DNA from: DRPN01 sp964599235
GTDB taxonomy: Bacteria > Bacteroidota > Bacteroidia > Bacteroidales > VadinHA17
Assembly (NCBI GenBank): GCA_964599235.1
Contig: CAZRDX010000009.1
Coordinates: 62,001 to 126,000 of the forward strand
Length of the DNA: 64,000 nt
Reading direction: 5' to 3'
The notes beneath the pieces were generated by a model. That model saw nothing but the letters and a program-made list of their open reading frames with translations. It did not search any database and was not told the origin of the DNA. Below are positions 41,700-50,334 of this stretch, piece after piece. Position numbers and translations under genes: made by a program. Position 1 is the first letter of the stretch. The number at the start of each line of letters is the position of its first letter.

Positions 41700-43517
41700 A
41701 TGGAACAGAGGCTGAAGGATGACCTGAAGGAGGCGGTGCGGCAGTTGCCCGACAGTCCCGGGGTCTATCTTTTTCTCGACAAGGAAGGCGGGGTGATCTA
41801 TGTGGGGAAGGCAAAGAGCCTCCACAAAAGGGTGGCATCCTATTTCTCGGGAAAAGCGGAGGGGAAAACCCGTGTCCTGGTCCAGCGCATTGCCTCCGTC
41901 GATCACATCCTTACCGCGAACGAAGCGGATGCCCTGCTCCTTGAAAACAACCTGATCAAAAAATACCAGCCCCGGTACAACATCCTGCTCAAGGACGACA
42001 AGAGCTATCCCTGGATCGTCATCCGAAAAGAACCTTTTCCGCGAGTGTTCCTGACACGGCAGGTTGTGCAGGACGGGTCGGAGTATTTCGGTCCCTATAC
42101 CTCGGCCAGGATGGTCCGTACCCTGCTTGACCTGATCAGGCAACTTTATCCCCTGCGTACCTGTTCGCTCAATCTGAGTGAAAAGAACATCCAAGCAGGT
42201 AAATATCGTGTCTGCCTGGAATACCACCTGGGTAAATGCAAAGCTCCCTGTGTGGGGAAACAGAGCGAGAAGGAATACATGGAAGACATCTCAGCGGTCA
42301 GGATGATCCTGCGGGGGAACATTGGCGAGGTGATCCGACACCTTCGGATGCTCATGAAAAGTTACGCCGACCGTTTTGAGTTCGAAAAAGCGCAAACGGT
42401 CAAGGAAAAGATCGAGATACTGGAGAAATACCAAAGCCGCTCGGTGGTGGTCAACCCCCGCATCCGGGATGTGGATGTCTTCAGCATCATTGACCGGGAA
42501 GATGTAGCAGTGGTCAATTTTATGAAAGTGATCAACGGGGCCCTCGTCCACTCCCATACCGTCGAGGTGAAAAAAGTGCTGGGAGAACGGAAGGAAGAGA
42601 TCCTTCCGCTGGTGGTGAGCGAGATGCGCCAACGTTTCGGAAGCCGTGCAACTGAAACACTTGTTCCTTTTCGGCCGGCAGGAGATGTGCCGGGTACGCG
42701 GTGGCATGTGCCGCAACGGGGCGACCGGAAAAAGTTGCTGGAAATGTCCGAACGGAATGCCCGTTATTACTTCTTAGAAAGGGAAAAACGACGGGAACAG
42801 TTCCGCAAACGCCACAGTGCGGAGGAACGACTCGAACAACTGCAAAAGGACCTTCATCTGGATTCCCTCCCGCGGCACATAGAATGTTTTGATAATTCCA
42901 ACCTTCAGGGAACCTCTGCCGTCTCGGCCTGTGTCGTTTTCCGCGACGGCAGGCCCAGTAAGAAGGAATATCGTCATTACAATGTGCGTACGGTGGAAGG
43001 ACCGGATGATTACGCCACCATGCGTGAAGTGGTGATGCGTCGCTATCGGCGGCTTCTGGAGGAGGAAGCCGAATTGCCCCAGCTCGTGGTCATTGACGGA
43101 GGAAAAGGACAGCTTAATGCCGCCCGGGACAGCCTGCGCGAGCTGGGTCTCGATCAAAAGATCGCCGTCATCGGCATTGCCAAACGGCTGGAAGAGATCT
43201 ATTTCCCGGATGATCCCGTGCCGCTCTACCTCGACAAAACATCGGAATCCCTTCGGATCATCCAACACCTTCGCGACGAAGCACACCGCTTCGGAATCAC
43301 CTTCCACAGAAAAAAAAGAACAAAGCAAATGATCGATACGGAACTGGTACATGTCCCGGGCATCGGGATACGTTCCGCCGAGAAACTTTTGCGTACCTTT
43401 GGATCGGTCAGTGAACTCCGCCGTCTTACGAAAGAAGAGATAGCAAAGGTTATAGGTCCGGCCAAAGCACAATTGATCGTACAATACTTTGAAAAGAATA
43501 CGGACAGAAAATACTAG
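41700..43517 (+). CDS. uvrC: excinuclease ABC subunit UvrC
   Basis: 605-residue nuclease subunit of nucleotide excision repair. The N-terminal GIY-YIG domain ('DSPGVYLFLDKEGGVIYVGKA', read over about 17-37) makes the 3' cut, a UVR domain near 205-240 binds UvrB ('YADRFEFEKAQTVKEKIEIL' in part), and the RNase H-like domain with 'IECFDNSNLQGTSAVSACVV' near 398 makes the 5' cut. Helix-hairpin-helix repeats close it ('VPGIGIRSAEKLLRTFGSV'). Codon use returns to CGN arginines and GC-rich third positions, in contrast to the genes just upstream. Confidence 0.97.
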   Translation: MEQRLKDDLKEAVRQLPDSPGVYLFLDKEGGVIYVGKAKSLHKRVASYFSGKAEGKTRVLVQRIASVDHILTANEADALLLENNLIKKYQPRYNILLKDDKSYPWIVIRKEPFPRVFLTRQVVQDGSEYFGPYTSARMVRTLLDLIRQLYPLRTCSLNLSEKNIQAGKYRVCLEYHLGKCKAPCVGKQSEKEYMEDISAVRMILRGNIGEVIRHLRMLMKSYADRFEFEKAQTVKEKIEILEKYQSRSVVVNPRIRDVDVFSIIDREDVAVVNFMKVINGALVHSHTVEVKKVLGERKEEILPLVVSEMRQRFGSRATETLVPFRPAGDVPGTRWHVPQRGDRKKLLEMSERNARYYFLEREKRREQFRKRHSAEERLEQLQKDLHLDSLPRHIECFDNSNLQGTSAVSACVVFRDGRPSKKEYRHYNVRTVEGPDDYATMREVVMRRYRRLLEEEAELPQLVVIDGGKGQLNAARDSLRELGLDQKIAVIGIAKRLEEIYFPDDPVPLYLDKTSESLRIIQHLRDEAHRFGITFHRKKRTKQMIDTELVHVPGIGIRSAEKLLRTFGSVSELRRLTKEEIAKVIGPAKAQLIVQYFEKNTDRKY

Positions 43518-43635
43518 AACTAACGACGGGATCAACCATTGTATCAGGTGATAATATGGGTTGTGATCCGCCTGGATGCCTGCAGGGAGAAGACCTTACT
43601 GTGCGGAAAAACGCAGATAAATTGGAAAAGCAAAA

Positions 43636-43908
43636 ATGAACATGGAAGAGATTGCAAAATATTTGAAGGAGAGAGTAGGTCTGCCCGAAGGAAAACCGGT
43701 CACGGGGATCTACACCAACGGCTTTGTCAGTTTCACCCTCCAGCATATCAGCGAGGGAAAAGCTCTGATCTATGCCAACACCGATATTCCATATCTGGAA
43801 CTGTCGGAAGATGAATCAAGGGAAATGGGGCTGGAAGAGCTCACAACCCTTTTCGTGGACCTGCTGGGGGATTTCCGTCTGACGCGAAGGCTTGATGAAA
43901 AGTATTGA
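43636..43908 (+). CDS. small conserved protein of unknown function
   Basis: 90 residues, soluble. 'EEIAKYLKERVGLPEGKPVTG' opens, 'IYANTDIPYLELSEDESREMG' is in the middle and a helical 'LTTLFVDLLGDFRLTRRLDE' ends it. No domain I recognise. An ATG at 43642 is an alternative start. It lies after uvrC and 40 bases before the ArsR-type operator, in normal codon use for the region. Confidence 0.6.
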   Translation: MNMEEIAKYLKERVGLPEGKPVTGIYTNGFVSFTLQHISEGKALIYANTDIPYLELSEDESREMGLEELTTLFVDLLGDFRLTRRLDEKY

Positions 43909-43924
43909 AGGGCATAAAATGTGT

Positions 43925-43950
43925 ATTCACATATTCATATATTTGTGAAT
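43925..43950. promoter_or_regulatory. ArsR-type operator overlapping a promoter
   Basis: Perfect inverted repeat ATTCACA (43925-43931) and TGTGAAT (43944-43950) spaced by 12 bases. The -7 box TATATTTG (43938-43945) sits inside it, so a bound repressor would block RNA polymerase. The repeat overlaps the ATG at 43949, favouring the start at 43970. Confidence 0.75.
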
Positions 43951-43969
43951 GACTAAAACCGCCCAACCG

Positions 43970-44263
43970 ATGAAAAAGGAACGAATGACCGAGGAGCAGC
44001 TTGAGAAGGCTGCGAACATACTCAAAGCCATCGCCCACCCCATGCGTATTGCCATCATAGAGTACCTGGAGGACGGGTCGAAAATGACCGTGACAGAGAT
44101 CCACAACCTCCTGGGACTGGAGCAGTCCACCACCTCCCACCATCTGGGCATCCTTAAGGACAAAGGGATCCTTGCCTCCCGCCGGGAAGGGAAAAATACC
44201 TATTATTTCATGAAATACCGGAATATCAGTCAGGTACTGGACTGTCTGAGGAAAAACGTATGA
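43970..44263 (+). CDS. ArsR/SmtB family transcription regulator
   Basis: 97 residues from the ATG at 43970, chosen because the upstream ATG lies in the operator. Winged helix with 'ILKAIAHPMRIAIIEYLEDG' and recognition helix 'LEQSTTSHHLGILKDKGIL'. The metal motif ELCVCDL of arsenic sensors is absent and the protein has a single Cys near its end, so the effector may be another metal, a redox signal or none. An operator directly upstream implies self-repression. Its stop overlaps the queD start by four bases, so queD and perhaps polA would share this control, unless other promoters exist. Confidence 0.88.
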   Translation: MKKERMTEEQLEKAANILKAIAHPMRIAIIEYLEDGSKMTVTEIHNLLGLEQSTTSHHLGILKDKGILASRREGKNTYYFMKYRNISQVLDCLRKNV

Positions 44264-44721
44264 GGTCCGGAATGACGAAAGTACGTATCACGAAGATCTT
44301 TTCCTTTGAGATGGCCCATGCGCTGTGGAATTACGACGGGCCATGCCGCAACATCCACGGCCATTCCTACCGGTTGGAGGTGACCGTTCGCGGTGTGCCG
44401 GCCGGGGAAGAAAGCGGGACCAGGAACGGCATGGTCATGGATTTCGGAGATCTGAAGAAGATCGTCAGGGAACATATCGTCGACCGTTACGATCACTGTG
44501 TGGTGGTCAACGAAAAAGCGCCTCACGACTTTCTGGACCGTGTGGAACAGATGTTCGGCAAATATGAGTTGACCCCCTTTCAGCCCACCAGCGAAAACCT
44601 TCTCATCCATTTTGTGCAGGTCCTGAAACAGGTCTTGCCACCGGAGGTCGAACTGGTGGCACTCCGTCTCTATGAAACGGCTACCAGCTACGCAGAATGG
44701 CTTATTGAGGACAATGCCTGA
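44260..44721 (+). CDS. queD: 6-carboxytetrahydropterin synthase (QueD/PTPS family)
   Basis: 153 residues. QueD makes 6-carboxytetrahydropterin from dihydroneopterin triphosphate, an early step to queuosine. Zinc and active-site residues are in 'FEMAHALWNY' and 'CRNIHGHSYRLEV', with 'DFGDLKK' and 'YDHCVVVNE' following and a catalytic 'ALRLYETATSYAEW' at the end. The ATG at 44260 overlaps the ArsR-type stop; one at 44272 is an alternative. QueC, QueE and QueF are not in the window. Its stop overlaps the preferred polA start. Confidence 0.9.
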   Translation: MRSGMTKVRITKIFSFEMAHALWNYDGPCRNIHGHSYRLEVTVRGVPAGEESGTRNGMVMDFGDLKKIVREHIVDRYDHCVVVNEKAPHDFLDRVEQMFGKYELTPFQPTSENLLIHFVQVLKQVLPPEVELVALRLYETATSYAEWLIEDNA

Positions 44722-47524
44722 GATGAACGAAGAGAAAAAAAACGAACGGGAACTTTACCTGCTGGATGCCTATGCACTCATTTTCCGGGCATACTTCGCC
44801 TTCATTCGAAATCCCCGCATCACATCCAAAGGACTCAATACGTCGGCCATTTTCGGTTTCGTCACCACACTCGAGGAGCTTTTGCGTACCTACCATCCTT
44901 CTCATATAGCGATCGTCTTCGATCCGCCCCGTCCCACGTTCCGGCACGAGATCTACCCGGAATACAAGGCCAACCGCGACCAGACCCCCGAAGATATCAA
45001 GGTGGCGGTGCCCTATATCAAAAGACTGGCGGAAGCGTATCACATTCCCGTATTGGAAATTCCTGGCTATGAGGCGGATGATGTGGTGGGAAGCCTCTCC
45101 CGCAAAGCGGCTGCCGAAGGTTTTGTCACCTACATGGTAACCCCTGACAAGGACTATCTCCAACTGCTTACCGACAAGACCTTCCTGCTCAAGCCCCGCA
45201 GCCGGCGCAACGAGATAGAGAAGATCGGTCTGGAGCAGCTTCCGGAATACTTCCAGGTCCGGCGACCTGAACAGGTGATCGATGTGCTCGCCCTATGGGG
45301 TGATGCTTCGGACAACATCCCGGGAGCTCCCGGCATCGGAGAAAAAACGGCAAAGAAACTGATCAACGAATACGGTTCCTTGGAAGGGATCTATGCTCAT
45401 CTCGATGAGATCAAGGGGAAACTGAGAGAGACCCTTGAGAAATACCGGGACCAAATCTTTCTTTCCCGAGATCTGGTGCGTATCCGGACGGATGTGCCGG
45501 TGGAGTTCAACGAGGAAGCTTTCAGGCATACCGCGCTCGACCGTGAAAAACTCGAAGAACTGTTCAGGGAACTGGAGTTCCGCACACTCCTGGAGCGTGT
45601 GTTGCAACAGGAAACTCCCCAGGAAAAGAGAGAAGAAGCCGTCCAGGGGAATCTGTTTTCTGCGACGGAAGAGAAACCGAAGAAAGAAAAGGTGCCGGAG
45701 ACAGGAAATGACCGGAACCTGGAAAATACCGGACACCGATATCATCTGACAGAACAGGATGAAGCCATCCGGGAACTTATCGAGAGGATCAGGGAAAAAG
45801 GAGGTTTTGCCCTGGACATCGAGACCACAGGACTTAATTTTCTGGATGCAGAGATCGTAGGCCTTTCCCTGTCGTTCCACCCTCATGAGGGGTATTATAT
45901 TCCTTTTCCTGATGACCGTCGTGAGGCAGTCCGGCGCCTCGGTCTTCTGAAGGAACTGCTCCTCGACCCTGAGGTCCTGAAGGTGGGCCAGAATATCAAG
46001 TTCGATCTGCACATCCTGGCGAATTACGGTATCAAGGTGGAAGGTCCCTTGTTCGATACCATGTTGGCCCATTACCTCCTTTATCCCGATCAGCGTCACA
46101 ACCTCAACGATATGGCCCTGAACCTGTTGGGTTACAAGCCGGTACCCATAGAGGAGCTGATAGGTAAAAAAGGTAAGGACCAGCTGTCGATGCGGGAGGT
46201 CGACCTGCAGCTTCTCAGGGACTATGCGGCAGAGGATGCGGACCTCACCTGGCAGCTCTATGAGCTGCTGGCACCACGGCTGGGGGAGATGGGCCTGCGT
46301 GATCTGGCCGAAAAGATCGAGATGCCGCTCGTTCCCGTCCTGCTGAACATGGAACGCACAGGGATACGTCTCGACAGCAAGGTGCTGCAGGATTATGCGG
46401 GGACATTGCGGGAAGAACTTTTGAAACTGGAAAAGGAGATCCATCGGCTGGCTGGGAGAGAGTTCAATATTTCTTCGCCCAAGCAACTGGGAGAAGTCCT
46501 CTTCGAGGAGCTGAAAATCGCCGAGAAGACAAAGAAAACCAAGACGAAGCAGTATTCCACCAGTGAGGAGGTGCTCATGCAGCTCAAAGGAGCCCATCCT
46601 GTGGTGGAACTGGTGCTGGAATACCGCTCGGTCAAAAAACTACTTACCTCTTACGTGGAGACCTTGCCGCAGCTGGTACATCCCCGCACTGGACGTATCC
46701 ACACCGAGTTCAACCAGGCCATAGCGGTCACGGGACGTCTCAGTTCCGCCAATCCCAACCTGCAGAACATCCCCGTCAGGGAAGAACGCGGCCGCGAGAT
46801 CAGAAAAGCTTTTGTGGCCGCTGATGAAGAACATCTGCTCCTCTCGGCCGACTATTCCCAGATCGAACTTCGTCTGATGGCCCACTTCAGTCAGGATGAA
46901 GGACTGATCGAAGCTTTCCGGCAGGGAAAGGATATCCATGCGGCCACTGCCGCGAAGATCTACGATGTGCCCATCGAAGAGGTGACCCGGGAGATGCGTA
47001 GCCATGCCAAGACGGCCAACTTCGGCATTATCTATGGCATTTCCGCCTTTGGACTGGCCCAGCGTCTCGACATCCCCAGAAGCAAGGCCAAAGAACTGAT
47101 AGAAGGTTATTTCCGTTCCTTCCCCGGAGTGAAGAAATATATGGAAGAGAGCATCCGGATGGCCCGGGAAAGAGGATATGCCGAGACCATCATGGGAAGA
47201 AGACGTTACCTTCGCGACATCAACTCGGGCAACTCTTTCGTACGCAGCATGGCCGAACGCAACGCCATCAACATGCCCATCCAGGGGTCCGCCGCCGATA
47301 TCATCAAGCTGGCCATGATACGCATCCAGCGTGCCATCGAAGAGAAGGGATGGAAAACACGGATGATCCTGCAGGTGCATGACGAACTCCTTTTCGATCT
47401 TTTCCTCCCGGAAGAGAAAGAGGTGACCGAAAGGGTGGTGAAAGAGATGGAACAGGTGGTGACCCTGCGTGTACCGCTGGTGGTCGATCACGGTACGGGC
47501 AGGAACTGGCTGGAGGCACACTGA
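44714..47524 (+). CDS. polA: DNA polymerase I
   Basis: 936 residues from the ATG at 44714, which overlaps the queD stop and gives the normal N-terminus ('LYLLDAYALIFRAYFAF'). Order: 5' nuclease (about 10-300), 3'-5' exonuclease with an intact DxE in 'FALDIETTGLNFLDAEI' near 375 and 'AAEDADLTW', then the polymerase with 'LLSADYSQIELRLMAHFS', the O-helix stretch 'AKTANFGIIYGISAFGLAQR' and 'QVHDELLFDL'. Intact proofreading residues distinguish it from the many bacterial Pol I enzymes that have lost them. It replaces primers and fills repair gaps. Confidence 0.97.
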   Translation: MPEMNEEKKNERELYLLDAYALIFRAYFAFIRNPRITSKGLNTSAIFGFVTTLEELLRTYHPSHIAIVFDPPRPTFRHEIYPEYKANRDQTPEDIKVAVPYIKRLAEAYHIPVLEIPGYEADDVVGSLSRKAAAEGFVTYMVTPDKDYLQLLTDKTFLLKPRSRRNEIEKIGLEQLPEYFQVRRPEQVIDVLALWGDASDNIPGAPGIGEKTAKKLINEYGSLEGIYAHLDEIKGKLRETLEKYRDQIFLSRDLVRIRTDVPVEFNEEAFRHTALDREKLEELFRELEFRTLLERVLQQETPQEKREEAVQGNLFSATEEKPKKEKVPETGNDRNLENTGHRYHLTEQDEAIRELIERIREKGGFALDIETTGLNFLDAEIVGLSLSFHPHEGYYIPFPDDRREAVRRLGLLKELLLDPEVLKVGQNIKFDLHILANYGIKVEGPLFDTMLAHYLLYPDQRHNLNDMALNLLGYKPVPIEELIGKKGKDQLSMREVDLQLLRDYAAEDADLTWQLYELLAPRLGEMGLRDLAEKIEMPLVPVLLNMERTGIRLDSKVLQDYAGTLREELLKLEKEIHRLAGREFNISSPKQLGEVLFEELKIAEKTKKTKTKQYSTSEEVLMQLKGAHPVVELVLEYRSVKKLLTSYVETLPQLVHPRTGRIHTEFNQAIAVTGRLSSANPNLQNIPVREERGREIRKAFVAADEEHLLLSADYSQIELRLMAHFSQDEGLIEAFRQGKDIHAATAAKIYDVPIEEVTREMRSHAKTANFGIIYGISAFGLAQRLDIPRSKAKELIEGYFRSFPGVKKYMEESIRMARERGYAETIMGRRRYLRDINSGNSFVRSMAERNAINMPIQGSAADIIKLAMIRIQRAIEEKGWKTRMILQVHDELLFDLFLPEEKEVTERVVKEMEQVVTLRVPLVVDHGTGRNWLEAH

Positions 47525-47563
47525 GATAAGATAATTCCAGGAACATCCCCAAAATCGACGAAC

Positions 47564-48415
47564 ATGGCCAAATATGTAGGAGCGCATGTGAGCGCATCGG
47601 GAGGTGTGGAGAACGCACCGGTCAATGCCCACAGCATCGGGGCGACGGCTTTTGCCCTCTTTACCAAAAACCAGCGGCAATGGCGCGCCAGGCCCCTGTC
47701 GGAAGAGAACATCCGGAAATTCCGGGAGAACATGGACAAGTACGGCTTTCACCCTGACCATGTACTGCCCCATGACAGCTACCTTATCAACCTGGGCCAC
47801 CCCGAAAAGACAGCTCTCGAAAGATCAAGGGAAGCTTTTCTGGACGAGATGAAACGTTGCGAACAGCTGGGCCTCAATCGTCTCAACTTTCATCCCGGAA
47901 GCCACCTCAACAAGATCAGCGAAGAGGAATGCCTTCTTACCATTGCCGAGTCGATCAACATCGCCCTGGACCGGACCTACGGTGTAACGGCCGTGATCGA
48001 GAACACCGCCGGACAGGGCAGCAACCTCGGCTACGCCTTCGAGCAGATCCGTTTCATCATCGATCATGTGGAAGACAAGGACAGGGTAGGGGTTTGCATC
48101 GATACCTGCCATGCCTATGCTGCCGGTTACGATATCAAGAGCGAGGAGGGCTATGAGGATACCTTCAGGACATTCGGTGAAGTGATCGGCTTTTCTTTCC
48201 TGAAAGGCATGCACCTGAATGACAGTAAGAAGGGACTGGGTTCACATGTCGACCGGCATGATAACCTCGGGCAGGGAGAACTGGGGCTGGAAGTGTTCAG
48301 AAGGATCATGAACGACCCGCGCTTCGATGACCTGCCCCTGATCCTTGAAACACCGGATGAATCCCGTTGGGCGGAAGAGATCAAACTGCTCCTTTCTTTT
48401 CAGGAAGGAAACTGA
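47564..48415 (+). CDS. nfo: deoxyribonuclease IV (AP endonuclease)
   Basis: 283-residue TIM-barrel endonuclease IV that cuts 5' of abasic sites in base excision repair. Zinc ligands are in 'HDSYLINLGHP', 'LNFHPGSHLNK', 'VIENTAGQGSNLGY', 'VCIDTCHAYAAGYD' and 'HLNDSKKGLGSHVDRHDNLG'. It follows polA after 39 bases, so two repair enzymes are likely co-transcribed. The first residues 'AKYVGAHVSASGGVENAP' fit the family start. Confidence 0.97.
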   Translation: MAKYVGAHVSASGGVENAPVNAHSIGATAFALFTKNQRQWRARPLSEENIRKFRENMDKYGFHPDHVLPHDSYLINLGHPEKTALERSREAFLDEMKRCEQLGLNRLNFHPGSHLNKISEEECLLTIAESINIALDRTYGVTAVIENTAGQGSNLGYAFEQIRFIIDHVEDKDRVGVCIDTCHAYAAGYDIKSEEGYEDTFRTFGEVIGFSFLKGMHLNDSKKGLGSHVDRHDNLGQGELGLEVFRRIMNDPRFDDLPLILETPDESRWAEEIKLLLSFQEGN

Positions 48416-48601
48416 ATGATCCTCAAACCAGAGCATCCGGCCTCTTTCGACGGGGAAGTATAACTTGAGATAAACATCATATATCGTTGTTGGTCAGGGA
48501 TGGATATGACAATATCCCCACCTTTTGCTTCTTCTGCGGGGCATGAGCGTTCCTCTCTAGGGGAAAGAGCCGGGAAAAGATCCTGACAGAAAGAAAAAAT
48601 C

Positions 48602-48609
48602 TAACTTTG
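48602..48609 (+). promoter_or_regulatory. promoter -7 box of the sigma factor gene
   Basis: TAACTTTG matches TAnnTTTG, 29 bases before the ATG at 48639. This suggests basal transcription of the sigma factor by the housekeeping sigma factor. Confidence 0.5.
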
Positions 48610-48638
48610 TTCGTGAGGTATTCTCAAAAAAACCGGGG

Positions 48639-49172
48639 ATGACGAGGGAGCGTTCGGTCAGGTTGACCACGGAGCTGTTGGCAGAGATCTATGATCTGTG
48701 GTTCGACGGTCTCTATCTCCTTGCGTGTCGTTATCTGGATGAGGAGAGTGCAAGGGATGTGGTGCAGGAGGTGTTCACGGCTCTGGCCGAACAGAAAGAG
48801 CAACGTTCGGTACATACGTCTTTACAGGCCTATCTGCGCCGTTCGGTGATCCATGCCTGTCTGAATGAACTGAAAAAAAGAAAAGTACGTAATGAATACG
48901 CTGCCGAAATGCGGATCCGCCTCCTGGAAAAAGAACTGGAACATCCCGGCAGTGACGATCTTCTGGAAGGGAAAGAGCTGACCCGACGACTCCGCGATGC
49001 CATTGATGAACTTCCTGCGAAAGGGAAAGAGATCTTTTTGATGAGCCGCTATGAAGGGCTCGCCCACAAGGAGATCGCACAACGTCTGGGGGTGTCGGTA
49101 CGTACTGTAGAGACCCATATCTACCGTGCTCTTAAAAGTCTGCAGGAGTACCTTCGTAAAAGGGGGTACTGA
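48639..49172 (+). CDS. ECF RNA polymerase sigma-70 factor (FecI-like)
   Basis: 177-residue extracytoplasmic-function sigma factor of the Bacteroidetes type that serves SusCD loci. Region 2 includes 'LYLLACRYLDEESARDVVQE' (about 25-44) and region 4 'LAHKEIAQRLGVSVRTVETH' (about 141-160) with a C-terminal helix. There is a 223-base gap before it without any gene I can see. The FecR-type anti-sigma gene follows after 59 bases. By family knowledge it drives the SusCD operon when the receptor binds its glycan; the target -35/-10 is not recognised here. Confidence 0.93.
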   Translation: MTRERSVRLTTELLAEIYDLWFDGLYLLACRYLDEESARDVVQEVFTALAEQKEQRSVHTSLQAYLRRSVIHACLNELKKRKVRNEYAAEMRIRLLEKELEHPGSDDLLEGKELTRRLRDAIDELPAKGKEIFLMSRYEGLAHKEIAQRLGVSVRTVETHIYRALKSLQEYLRKRGY

Positions 49173-49231
49173 TTTTTTTCACTCTTGTAAGTAGTTGAGA
49201 TTTTCCGGGTGTCATTTATTAGGAAACGATC

Positions 49232-50299
49232 ATGGAAAACAGGATTGAACATATCATTGTCAGGTATCTGGCGGGCGAGGCCACTCGAGAGGAGCTTGAG
49301 AAGCTGGAGGCATGGGTGGATGCTTCGGAAGAGAACCGCCGTCAGCTGGATGAGATGAGCGATCTCTATCATGCCGCCCGTCTGGCATCCGGACGCGGGG
49401 AACAGCATCGTCCACCGTTCGGTGAGAAAGTGCCGGCCGGCCGGAACAGGCGACATTCCCTCGTGGCCGGTTTATGGCGTTATGCTGCGGTGGCGGTCAT
49501 CGCTGCCGCTTTGGGCGGATATCTCTCTTATGTTTTTCCGGGAGGGGTTGCTTCGGAGGAGGTGCTCCATGTTCCTGCCGGATCGGTGGTGAGCCTCACC
49601 CTTCCCGACAGTACCCGCGTCTGGGTGAATGCCGAATCCTCCCTGCGCTGGGATGCCCGGCGTTTTGGCCGGGGCGGGAGAAAGGTCTTCCTCACCGGAG
49701 AAGCATATTTCGACGTTACCCACAAGCGCGGTGCGCGTTTCGAGGTGGTCACACCCGACGTAACCGTCCGGGTGTACGGAACCCGTTTCAATGTGAAAGC
49801 CTACCCCGAGGATGCGACCGTGGAAACCACCCTCGAGGAGGGGAAGATCGAGCTGCTCAGGAACACTCACGGCCGGGAAAGTGCCGGTAAACCGATTGTT
49901 CTGAAACCTGCCCAGCGGGCTGTACTGGTCAAGAAAGAGGGCCGGCTCCTGCTCTCCGACGTGGTGACGGTCACATCACCACAAAAAGGCATGCCGGAAG
50001 AGATCACAGTGAGATCAGGCAATATCCTGGTGGCTGACAGTGTCGACACCGAAGTATACACCTCATGGAAAGAAGGGCGGCTCATCATCCGTAGCGAACC
50101 ACTGGAACATCTTGCCAAGAAGCTGGAAAGAAGGTACGACGTCAGGATCATCTTTCGTGACGAGGAGGCCAGGGATATCCGTTTCACCGGCGTGCTGGAA
50201 AACGAAACCCTCGAACAGGTTCTCCTGGCCATCCAGCTTACCTCACCCATTCGTTACACCATCGATCACAAAACCGTATATCTTGAAAAGATCCGATGA
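49232..50299 (+). CDS. FecR family anti-sigma factor
   Basis: 355-residue inner-membrane regulator. A cytosolic N-terminal region (about 1-80) would bind the sigma factor. One membrane helix follows (about 84-104, 'YAAVAVIAAALGGYLSYVF'), then a periplasmic FecR domain ('TLPDSTRVWVNAESSLRWD', 'VYGTRFNVKAYPE') and a C-terminal DUF4974 domain (about 280-355, 'LEHLAKKLERRYDVRIIF'). It would receive the signal from the STN domain of the adjacent SusC protein. The arrangement sigma-FecR-SusC-SusD is standard for such loci. Confidence 0.93.
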   Translation: MENRIEHIIVRYLAGEATREELEKLEAWVDASEENRRQLDEMSDLYHAARLASGRGEQHRPPFGEKVPAGRNRRHSLVAGLWRYAAVAVIAAALGGYLSYVFPGGVASEEVLHVPAGSVVSLTLPDSTRVWVNAESSLRWDARRFGRGGRKVFLTGEAYFDVTHKRGARFEVVTPDVTVRVYGTRFNVKAYPEDATVETTLEEGKIELLRNTHGRESAGKPIVLKPAQRAVLVKKEGRLLLSDVVTVTSPQKGMPEEITVRSGNILVADSVDTEVYTSWKEGRLIIRSEPLEHLAKKLERRYDVRIIFRDEEARDIRFTGVLENETLEQVLLAIQLTSPIRYTIDHKTVYLEKIR

Positions 50300-50334
50300 T
50301 AATCCCGTATTTTCCCAAATACCAAACCTGAGCG

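Noticed and set aside
48416..48638. Possible RNA gene in the nfo-sigma factor gap
   Set aside because: I found no cloverleaf, conserved RNA motif or strong fold; only the promoter box at 48602 is supported.
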